Below the pieces are notes generated by a model, which was given only the letters and a program-made list of their open reading frames with translations, made no database searches and was not told the origin of the DNA. Position numbers and translations under genes: made by a program. Positions 27,441 through 33,902 of a stretch of DNA of 64,000 nucleotides are shown one piece after another (the stretch's first letter is position 1; each line of letters starts with the position of its first letter). The DNA is from G963662905 sp963676725. Its GTDB lineage: Bacteria > Bacteroidota > Bacteroidia > Bacteroidales > WRLA01. The stretch covers positions 4,960,001-5,024,000 of the forward strand of contig OY781463.1 in assembly GCA_963676725.1 (NCBI GenBank), read 5' to 3'.

Positions 27441-30080
27441 ATGAAACGTATATCTACATTTTTATTTGCAATATTCATGGCTTACAGCCTTTTTGCCCAG
27501 TCACCGGAAAAAATGTCCTATCAGGCCGTTGTGCGGGACATCAATGGGAACCTGATCACGAATGAGACGATAAATATGCAAATTAGTATTTTGCAGGGGT
27601 CGGCAAGTGGCACGGCGGTTTATGTGGAAACGCAATCTGTGCTTACCAATATAAATGGACTTTTGAGCATAGAAATTGGTATGGGCGATGTGCAGAGCGG
27701 TTCTTTTTCTGCAATTAACTGGGCAGAAGGACCGTTTTTTCTAAAAACCGAGACTGATCCCGAAGGCGGTACAAATTATAGCATTACGGGCATCAGCCAG
27801 TTATTGAGCGTACCTTATGCATTGCATGCAAAAACAGCAGAAAATGTTGCCAATGAAAGCGATCCGGTATTTTCGGCAAGCCCGGCAGCGGATGTTACCC
27901 AGGACGATATTGTAAATTTGGATAACCTGAGCGGAGTCAATACCGGCGATCAGGATTTAAGTGGTATTGCTGAAAATGCACAGGCCATACAGGATACAGC
28001 CGCACAAATCCGTGCTGATATTCCTGACGTTAATGGTTTTATCACTACGGAAGTTGATCCGGTTTATACTGCCAGTGAAGCTGCGAATATCACAGCAGGG
28101 GATATAACTAATTTGGGCAACCTTTCGGGTATCAATACGGGCGATCAAGATATTACAGGCATTGGTATGAACACCCAGGCCATCATGGACACTGCCGCAC
28201 AGATCCGTGGGGATATCCCGGATGTGAGCGGGTTTATTACTGAGGAGGTGGATCCGGTTTATACTGCTTCTGTTGCTGCCGGAATTACCGGAACAGATAC
28301 CAGTTACTGGAACAATAAACTAAGTGTGGAGGTTGATGGCTCTGTAAGTAATGAAATACAGTTTCTTAGCGCTGGTAATGACACAATTTACCTTACTGAT
28401 GGAGGTTATGTTAAGCTTCCGACTGCTGCTATGATAGCTGATGCAGATGGGGATACAAAAATACAAGTGGAAGAAAGCGATGATGAGGATATTATCCGTT
28501 TTGATTTGGGTGGTAGCGAAAAATGGATGATGAGGGGTGCTGCACTGGAAAATATGAGCAACAATAATTCATTATTTATTGGATATGAATCTGGGTTAAA
28601 TGTTAATATTGCAGAGGGTGATAATACCTTCATAGGGTATCAGAGTGGGAAATCAAGTTTGAGTGGGAATAAAAATGTTGCAGTTGGATATCAAACACTT
28701 TGCTCAAATACAATTGGATCTTTCTCTGTGGCTATGGGTTATTGTGCATTGGCTTCAAATACAAGCGGGGGAACCAATGTTGCGATAGGACGCAAAGCGC
28801 TTTTTTCTAATACAGAGGGCATTGGAAACCTCGCGATAGGGCAGTTTGCGCTTTTGGATAATATAAGTGGTGGTTATAATATTGGGCTAGGTGTTGATGC
28901 ATTATATCACAACACCGAAGGAAGTAATAATATTGCTATTGGCCCTTATTCGATGAAGTATAACACTACCGGGTATTGCAATATTTCTAATGGCCTTTCT
29001 GCTATGTATAATAATACAACAGGTTACTATAATATTGGTACAGGATTCAAAGCATTATATAATAATACTTCCGGAAACTATAATGTAGCCTATGGATATT
29101 CTGCACTTTATTCAAATACTGAAGGAAGTTCAAATATTGCTATTGGAACAGATGCATTGAATAAGAATATTAATGGAGGACATAATTTTGCATCAGGTGA
29201 ACGCGCGTTATATAATAACACATCTGGAGGTGAGAATATTGCTATTGGGTTAAATTCGCTTTATTACAATACAAATGGTTGGCAAAATATTGCATTGGGT
29301 ACTAATGCATTACATAACAATACCTCTGGTGATTTCAATTTGGCTATAGGGTGCAAGGCCCTTGAGGGCAGTACTGCAATGGAGAATGTGGGTATTGGGG
29401 CATATGCTCTTCAAAACAATGTTTTAGGGCAAGGTAATGTGGCTGTGGGTATACAGGCCGGTTATGACCCAAATGATGTTAATTATTATTATTCCACATT
29501 TTTGGGGTTTCATACAAAATTGAATGCTGAGCGTTGGAATGTAACTATGCTGGGCAGTCTCATCAGTGGTGCTCAATGTACCGGAAATAATCAGGTAATA
29601 TTGGGCAATACACAGGTGCAGCAGATCCGCGCACAGGTTTCAGGTATAACAACATATTCTGATGAACGTTTTAAAACTCAGGTAAAAGAGGATGTTTCGG
29701 GATTGGATTTTATCCTGAAGCTAAAGCCGGTAACTTATGTTGAAAAGCCTGAATTGCTGCATGAAATTTGGGGGACGCCAGATAGTGTGATGCAAATGAT
29801 GGATCATAGTGGAATGGAAGATGTGCGTTTCATTGGCCTGCTGGCTCAGGATGTCGAAGAGGCAGCAAAAGAATCGGGTTTTGATTTCCCGGGAATTGAA
29901 GTGCCCCGAAACAGCAATGAGGTGTACAGCCTGAGATATACCGATTTTATCATGCCGGTAATAAAGGCCGTTCAGGAACAACAAGCAATAATTGCTGAGC
30001 AGCAACAGAAAATTGATCAACAGCAATTGCTTATTGAAGACTTGCTCAGGCGTATTGAGGCAATAGAGGCGAAGCATTAA
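27441..30080 (+). CDS. Fibre-like protein: SPEKMSYQAV scaffold, 17-residue repeats, peptidase S74 chaperone
   Basis: 879 residues. Signal peptide; N-terminal scaffold A (about 20-135, SPEKMSYQAVVRDINGNLIT to LSVPYALHAKTAE); coiled-coil/linker repeats with GVNTGDQDLSG; then about 14 tandem 17-residue repeats (about 411-673) of pattern N-[IV]-A-I-G-x2-A-L-x2-N-T-x-G-x2, a likely trimeric beta-solenoid stalk as in YadA-like heads. The C-terminus is an S74 intramolecular chaperone starting near residue 740 with SDERFK (the Ser...Lys dyad five residues apart), then FIGLLAQDVEEAA and a terminal coiled coil. S74 domains trimerise fibres and usually cut themselves off. There is no T9SS domain on this protein; the small partner upstream carries one. 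Confidence 0.85.
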   Translation: MKRISTFLFAIFMAYSLFAQSPEKMSYQAVVRDINGNLITNETINMQISILQGSASGTAVYVETQSVLTNINGLLSIEIGMGDVQSGSFSAINWAEGPFFLKTETDPEGGTNYSITGISQLLSVPYALHAKTAENVANESDPVFSASPAADVTQDDIVNLDNLSGVNTGDQDLSGIAENAQAIQDTAAQIRADIPDVNGFITTEVDPVYTASEAANITAGDITNLGNLSGINTGDQDITGIGMNTQAIMDTAAQIRGDIPDVSGFITEEVDPVYTASVAAGITGTDTSYWNNKLSVEVDGSVSNEIQFLSAGNDTIYLTDGGYVKLPTAAMIADADGDTKIQVEESDDEDIIRFDLGGSEKWMMRGAALENMSNNNSLFIGYESGLNVNIAEGDNTFIGYQSGKSSLSGNKNVAVGYQTLCSNTIGSFSVAMGYCALASNTSGGTNVAIGRKALFSNTEGIGNLAIGQFALLDNISGGYNIGLGVDALYHNTEGSNNIAIGPYSMKYNTTGYCNISNGLSAMYNNTTGYYNIGTGFKALYNNTSGNYNVAYGYSALYSNTEGSSNIAIGTDALNKNINGGHNFASGERALYNNTSGGENIAIGLNSLYYNTNGWQNIALGTNALHNNTSGDFNLAIGCKALEGSTAMENVGIGAYALQNNVLGQGNVAVGIQAGYDPNDVNYYYSTFLGFHTKLNAERWNVTMLGSLISGAQCTGNNQVILGNTQVQQIRAQVSGITTYSDERFKTQVKEDVSGLDFILKLKPVTYVEKPELLHEIWGTPDSVMQMMDHSGMEDVRFIGLLAQDVEEAAKESGFDFPGIEVPRNSNEVYSLRYTDFIMPVIKAVQEQQAIIAEQQQKIDQQQLLIEDLLRRIEAIEAKH

Positions 30081-30109
30081 TAATTGGAATAAGAGATTTT
30101 TATAAATTA

Positions 30110-30150
30110 AAAGACCTTCAAGCTTTCAAAAACTTGAAGGTCTTTTTTTA
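30110..30150 (+). terminator. Rho-independent terminator of the fibre operon
   Basis: A perfect 13-base stem (30110-30122 with 30133-30145, AAAGACCTTCAAG) around a 10-base loop, followed by a T run to 30149, begins 30 bases after the fibre stop. Confidence 0.85.
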
Positions 30151-30151
30151 T

Positions 30152-30335
30152 AAGGTTCTACTCGGTTTTTTGTGGGTAATCAAAATTGAGGTAGTATGGG
30201 AGGTTAAATTTTCCAAAGTTTGAAACTTTGGAAAGTTTGTCCCGGATTAGTTCTCTAAATTTTGATAGGTATTTAAAACTGTATTCCAAACTTTGAATAC
30301 TTTATAGGTTTCCACGGAATTCCGAGTAGAACCTT
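30152..30335. mobile_element. MITE-like element with 14-base terminal inverted repeats
   Basis: AAGGTTCTACTCGG (30152-30165) is matched perfectly by its complement at 30322-30335, defining a 184-base element. Inside is a hairpin with 10-base arms (30210-30219 and 30225-30234, TTTCCAAAGT) and a degenerate second CAAACTTTG copy. There is no coding capacity. It sits exactly between the convergent fibre operon and the microprotein gene. Confidence 0.65.
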
Positions 30336-30350
30336 TTATAAAAACCCCAA

Positions 30351-30381
30351 TTCATCGGATGACTCCTAGTCTTCCGATGAA
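30351..30381. terminator. 'TTCATCGGA' palindrome after the microprotein gene
   Basis: Arms 30351-30363 and 30369-30381 (one mismatch) with a 5-base loop, 29 bases beyond the microprotein stop. Related palindromes lie at 30646-30678, 33555-33587 and 42462-42512, so it is an interspersed family that may also end transcription. Confidence 0.5.
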
Positions 30382-30409
30382 TGAAATTACACCAACAGTC
30401 GTTTTGATG

Positions 30410-30631
30410 TTAATCGGCTGATTTTTTCCAGTTCCGAATGCCATAGGCTGTGCCCAAAGCCATTAAAACGGCCATTCCGCTGCCAATGGGTGCGCCACCG
30501 CCTACGGGATTGTTTCCGGAACCGGCTTCGGTTGGGTTTGCACCCCCGTTGGGGTGTGGCGGGTTATCGCCCAGGGCTTGCACGCCCAAAAACATAATTG
30601 CAATTGCGAGGGTTGTGATGATTTTTTTCAT
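30410..30631 (-). CDS. PID-CTERM-like microprotein 1
   Basis: 73 residues: signal peptide (MKKIITTLAIAIMFLGVQA), a Gly/Pro/Asn-rich linker (about 20-48), then GGGAPIGSGMAVLMALGTAYGIRNWKKSAD, a motif plus hydrophobic helix plus basic end. I start at the ATG at 30631; a longer frame to 30817 runs into the decayed gene upstream. The tripartite tail resembles C-terminal sorting signals (PEP-/PID-CTERM class), with PIG in place of PID. Nothing remains between signal peptide and tail except linker, so the mature product would be tiny. It follows a T9SS gene stub, as its paralogues follow intact T9SS genes. Confidence 0.7.
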   Translation of the reverse strand: MKKIITTLAIAIMFLGVQALGDNPPHPNGGANPTEAGSGNNPVGGGAPIGSGMAVLMALGTAYGIRNWKKSAD

Positions 30632-30645
30632 ATTTTTTGTTTTAT

Positions 30646-30678
30646 ATTCATCCGACGATTCGAAGTCATCGGATGAAT
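30646..30678. repeat. 'ATTCATCCGA' palindrome upstream of microprotein 1
   Basis: Arms ATTCATCCGA (30646-30655) and TCGGATGAAT (30669-30678) with a TTCGAA core. It is the same family as the palindromes at 30351, 33555 and 42462. Confidence 0.5.
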
Positions 30679-30691
30679 GGTTCATTTGTTG

Positions 30692-30711
30692 AGATGCGAT
30701 GCATCGCGTCT
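30692..30711. terminator. 'GCGATGCATCGC' palindrome at the stop of the T9SS stub
   Basis: A 20-base palindrome with one G/T wobble, directly abutting the stop at 30712. The same sequence, perfect, abuts the T9SS stop at 42600. Confidence 0.55.
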
Positions 30712-31294
30712 TTACTGTATTGTGATTTTTCTCGTTATTCGTTGATTGTCCATCTCCACCGTGATTAGATAAAGCCCGGCGGTTTCCGGTGCAGGGATGC
30801 TTTCTGTACTTTTCCAAATGCCCAGCGTCCTTCCTGCGATGTCGGTGAGGGTGATTTGCTGCGGCAGTTGTTCGGTCCGGATGATGATGTTGCCACCGGC
30901 CACATAAGCCTGCACCGCACTACCGCTGATTTCTTCAACCGCAGTAGTGTTCAGGTGCAGTTTAAAGCGTGTTTCATCATCGGTTAAGCTCCAGTCGAAT
31001 GGGTACGCGCTTTTTGTGAGGTCGTGGAAGATATTGAGTTTGGTGTCTTCGAGCAGCAGCTTGCTGAAATCTGTCATTTCATTGATTTTGATGCAGAACG
31101 CGCCGCTTTCCCCACAAGAGAAGCCCAGCGAGATTTCTTCGCAGAATGGCCTGCGGTCGATGGAGAGCCTTTTGCTTCCTGTGAAAGAATAGAGCTGCTG
31201 CCATTATGTGTTCGGTGGTCATTGTTCAGGCTGAATGATCCGCCGGCAGTTGGTTTGATCCAGCACGCGTATAAACATCCTTAAAAACCTGTAA
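30712..31294 (-). pseudogene. 3' remnant of a giant T9SS protein with an internal deletion
   Basis: The last 121 codons form an open T9SS C-terminal domain (LTDIAGRTLGIWKSTESIPA, GLYLITVEMDNQRITRKITI). Upstream, the sequence to about 31263 is nearly identical to 34265-34622 of the intact 1775-residue gene but lacks about 175 bases. 'HTHNG' coding is joined directly to 'LYSFTGSKR' coding out of frame, and further upstream only a short 'VFKDVY'-like scrap remains. It is a truncated, multiply deleted gene copy still followed by its microprotein. Confidence 0.75.
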
Positions 31295-31366
31295 TTCGTA
31301 GTAGAGTGCCATATAATTGAAAAAAAATTCGCCGCTTCGCGGTTAAATTGTTAAATAGATAAATGG

Positions 31367-31486
31367 TTAAAAAGCCCGAATAGCACGCACAGAGTACGTG
31401 GAGTTCTTAAGGTAGTAGAGCTGGTAGCCACCGTCGAAGCTCTGTATCCATGCGAGGTTGTTATCGTACTCGCTGGAACTCCAATA
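31367..31486 (-). other. Candidate DGR variable region 1
   Basis: The last 40 codons including the stop. Aligned without gaps to 50348-50467 they differ at 32 of 120 bases: 13 at codon position 1, 12 at position 2 and 7 at position 3. In 13 codons changed only at positions 1 and/or 2 the third base is the same (C in 11, T in 2), for example TAC/GCC, CTC/AGC, GGC/AAC and AAC/TTC. Invariant blocks include TGGAGTTC at one end and CGTGCTATTCGGGCTTTTTAA (shared also at silent sites) at the other. A short GC hairpin (31332-31342) follows the stop. Confidence 0.65.
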
Positions 31487-32986
31487 GTCGGCACTAGCAA
31501 AACCGCCAACCGCAACTTTTTGTAAGTATAATAAATTTAGCTCGTATTTTGAAGGCAAGTACCAATCGCCATAAGTTACGCCACTTACAGTAACAGAATA
31601 ATCGGCACAAACTTTTGCGGCAAAATTGCCAGTTTGGTTATCTGCCATTTGTGTAGCTACTATCATAGATGTATTCATTGCACCTGCATACAATCCGTCT
31701 CCAGTTGTGCCAGTATATCTATATGTTCCGTTGTACCATTGCATCGCCGAACTTTGGTCGGTAGTGGCTGCTATTAATCCATGTTGCCCTGTGGCATCTA
31801 ACCAAAAAATGATGCCACCTTGGTAGCTTTGTCCAATGGTAAGTGCTGTTGCTCCTGTTGCATTTACCACATAAGGGCTTGCTGTTGTACCTGCACCTGT
31901 TACAGTTACATTTGTTCCTGCTGTTACTTTGGTTTCAGAACCATCGGCTGCTGCTGGTATTTCGCTACGAACTTGTGCAATAGAATCGGACAATGCGGTT
32001 TTGGTTGCTAAACTGCTTAAATCCTGGTCGCCTGTGTTTACGCCACTAAGCGCATTTAATGCCGTACGGTTTGCATGGTAAATGCCTGTAGTGTCTTTGC
32101 CTGTATTGGCAATTATTGCATTGGCTTGTTCTGGAGTGATGCCAGTTTTTGCTGTGTTCAACGCAATGGCTGTATTTTGTGTAGTTTGCTCTGCTTCAAT
32201 GGTGCTTATCGCCGTTGCATTGGTTGCAATACCAGAAATGTCCTGGTCGCCGGTATTTATGCCTGAAATTGCGGCAAGTTTAGCTTTTTCTGCTGTTGTA
32301 TAATCTTCTGTTGATAAGCCTTTGCCCTCTACTTTGTCAACTTTGTTTTCTAAAGCGGTATCCATTGCTATTGTGGTTGCTAAACCTGTTACATCGGGTA
32401 TTTCGCTGCGTAGCTGTGCTGTGGAATCGCCCAATTCGCTTTTGGTTGCCAATGTGCTCAAGTCCTGGTCGCCGGTGTTTACACCACTAAGGTTGTTCAG
32501 CTTATATATGTCAACTTCTGTAACTTCTGCAGCTGGGCTTGCTTCAAACACAGGATCGGTTTCGGCAATGGTGCCTGTAACTGTTTCTGCCGTTTTTGCA
32601 TGTAAAGCATACGGAACGCTCAACAATTGACTGATGCCCGTGATGGTGTAGCTTGTTCCGCCCGTTGGGTCTGTTTCAGTTTTAATAAAAAACGGCCCGT
32701 TTTCCCAGTCGATTGCAGCAAAACTGCCAATTATTATTGTTCCATTTCCTATTTCTAAACTAACCAAACCATTTGCATTGGTGATTGGGGTTTGGGTTTC
32801 TAAGTAAACTGTCGAGCCACTCACAGAGCCTTGCAATATACTGATCTGCAAGCCTATTGCTTGGTTCGTTATTAAATTATCACTCGCGTCTCTAATCACT
32901 GCCTGATAGCTCATCTTTTCGGGTGATTGTGCATATACACCAATTGTTAATAATATAGCGGTTAAAATAGAATATAGCTTTTTCAT
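31367..32986 (-). CDS. Fibre-like protein: SPEKMSYQAV scaffold with C-terminal DUF1566 (C-lectin-like) domain
   Basis: 539 residues. Signal peptide, then scaffold A (SPEKMSYQAVIRDASDNLIT to LSVPYALHAKTAE), highly similar to the 879-residue protein on the other strand. Linker repeats follow (LSGVNTGDQDLSTLATK, then similar). From about residue 385 there is a DUF1566/Lcl-type domain: GQSYQGGIIFWLDATGQHGL, YGDWYLPSKYELNLLY, YWSSSEYDNNLAW and a final SVRAIRAF. This domain has a C-type-lectin-like fold, the fold of known DGR targets. Its last 40 codons form a candidate variable region. It lies 7 bases after the small T9SS partner gene. I expect a surface-displayed binding protein with a variable tip. 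Confidence 0.8.
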   Translation of the reverse strand: MKKLYSILTAILLTIGVYAQSPEKMSYQAVIRDASDNLITNQAIGLQISILQGSVSGSTVYLETQTPITNANGLVSLEIGNGTIIIGSFAAIDWENGPFFIKTETDPTGGTSYTITGISQLLSVPYALHAKTAETVTGTIAETDPVFEASPAAEVTEVDIYKLNNLSGVNTGDQDLSTLATKSELGDSTAQLRSEIPDVTGLATTIAMDTALENKVDKVEGKGLSTEDYTTAEKAKLAAISGINTGDQDISGIATNATAISTIEAEQTTQNTAIALNTAKTGITPEQANAIIANTGKDTTGIYHANRTALNALSGVNTGDQDLSSLATKTALSDSIAQVRSEIPAAADGSETKVTAGTNVTVTGAGTTASPYVVNATGATALTIGQSYQGGIIFWLDATGQHGLIAATTDQSSAMQWYNGTYRYTGTTGDGLYAGAMNTSMIVATQMADNQTGNFAAKVCADYSVTVSGVTYGDWYLPSKYELNLLYLQKVAVGGFASADYWSSSEYDNNLAWIQSFDGGYQLYYLKNSTYSVRAIRAF

Positions 32987-32992
32987 ATTCGT

Positions 32993-33484
32993 TTATTTTT
33001 TAATGATTTTAAATGTTTTTACTTCTTGATCGCTTTGGATTACTTTCATAAAATAGGTAGCAGGTACAAGATTGCTCATATCAATGCTTGTTCGGTTGTC
33101 GGTAATTATTTCGTCTTGTAAAAGTTTTCCTTGAATATCATACAGTTGAAATTTTAGGTTTGAAAGTTCAAAGCTTTTTACTTCCAATGTAAGATTATAG
33201 GTTGTAGGATTTGGGTATACCGAAATTGAAAGGTTTATGCCTTTGGCTTCTTCTAGTCCTGTTACTACCGAAATTTCATATGGTTGCTGCACTCCCTGCA
33301 CAACCGAACCATTTGTTGCGGTATTGGTGGTGTAAACAAGTTGTCCAACAGAATAACTCGTTGATCCTCCGGTTCCCGAGATATTATTGCCTGTGGCGTT
33401 AAAGCTTTCTTGTGCGTGTAATCCTGGGGTGATTAGGCTGAACAGCAGGCTCAGCATGAGTAATTTTGAGTAATTCTTTTTCAT
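32993..33484 (-). CDS. Small T9SS sorting-domain protein, partner of the DUF1566 fibre
   Basis: 163 residues from the ATG at 33484: signal peptide (LLMLSLLFSLITPGLHAQ), SFNATGNNISGTGGSTSYSV, VVQGVQQPYEISVVTGLEEA, then a type A sorting domain (ISVYPNPTTYNLTLEVKS, LYDIQGKLL, VKTFKIIKK). It is a paralogue of the 165-residue protein at 26933, with the same order relative to its scaffold-A fibre gene but on the other strand. The longer frame to 33538 lacks a signal-peptide start. Confidence 0.8.
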   Translation of the reverse strand: MKKNYSKLLMLSLLFSLITPGLHAQESFNATGNNISGTGGSTSYSVGQLVYTTNTATNGSVVQGVQQPYEISVVTGLEEAKGINLSISVYPNPTTYNLTLEVKSFELSNLKFQLYDIQGKLLQDEIITDNRTSIDMSNLVPATYFMKVIQSDQEVKTFKIIKK

Positions 33485-33554
33485 AGGTTCGGGTTTTTTA
33501 ATTTGATATTTAATAGATCCATACAAAATACAAAGCAATAGTGCAACAAAAAGA

Positions 33555-33587
33555 ATTCATCGGATGAGGCATAGTCATCCGATGAAT
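33555..33587. terminator. 'ATTCATCGGATGA' palindrome after microprotein 2
   Basis: Perfect 13-base arms (33555-33567, 33575-33587) around a 7-base loop, 26 bases past the microprotein stop. Outer GTGCAA/TTGCAC arms at 33541 and 33592 extend the structure. It may separate the microprotein from the next gene pair. Confidence 0.55.
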
Positions 33588-33613
33588 GAGATTGCACCAA
33601 TAGCCGTTTCGTA

Positions 33614-33835
33614 TTAATCGGCTGATTTTTTCCAGTTCCGAATGCCATAGGCTGCGCTCAAAGCCATTAAAACAGCCATTCCGCTGCCAATGGGTGCGCC
33701 ACCACCTACGGGATTGTTTCCGGAACCGGCTTCGGTTGGGTTTGCACCCCCGTTGGGGTGTGGCGGGTTATCGCCCTGGGCTTGCACGCCCAAAAGCATA
33801 ATTGCAATTGCGAGGGTTGTGATGATTTTTTTCAT
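33614..33835 (-). CDS. PID-CTERM-like microprotein 2
   Basis: 73 residues, four differences from microprotein 1: signal peptide with MLLGVQAQ, the linker DNPPHPNGGANPTEAGSGNN, GGGAPIGSG, a hydrophobic helix and RNWKKSAD. It lies downstream of the 1775-residue T9SS gene with a 50-base perfect palindrome between them. Confidence 0.75.
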   Translation of the reverse strand: MKKIITTLAIAIMLLGVQAQGDNPPHPNGGANPTEAGSGNNPVGGGAPIGSGMAVLMALSAAYGIRNWKKSAD

Positions 33836-33850
33836 TTTAATTGGTTTAGG

Positions 33851-33900
33851 TTTTTCTGATTGTAGAGGCGCACGGCCGTGCGCCTCTACAATCAGAAAAA
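33851..33900. terminator. 50-base perfect palindrome between T9SS and microprotein genes
   Basis: Two 25-base arms with no loop, centred between 33875 and 33876 (CACGG|CCGTG), starting TTTTTCTGATTGTAGAGGCG. It lies in the 67-base gap between the T9SS stop and the microprotein start. A close relative occupies the same place at 51506-51561. Confidence 0.7.
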
Positions 33901-33902
33901 TA

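Noticed and set aside
31332..31342. GC hairpin after variable region 1 as a DGR homing hairpin
   Set aside because: The stem is only four bases and there is no equivalent after variable region 2, so it is not used as evidence.
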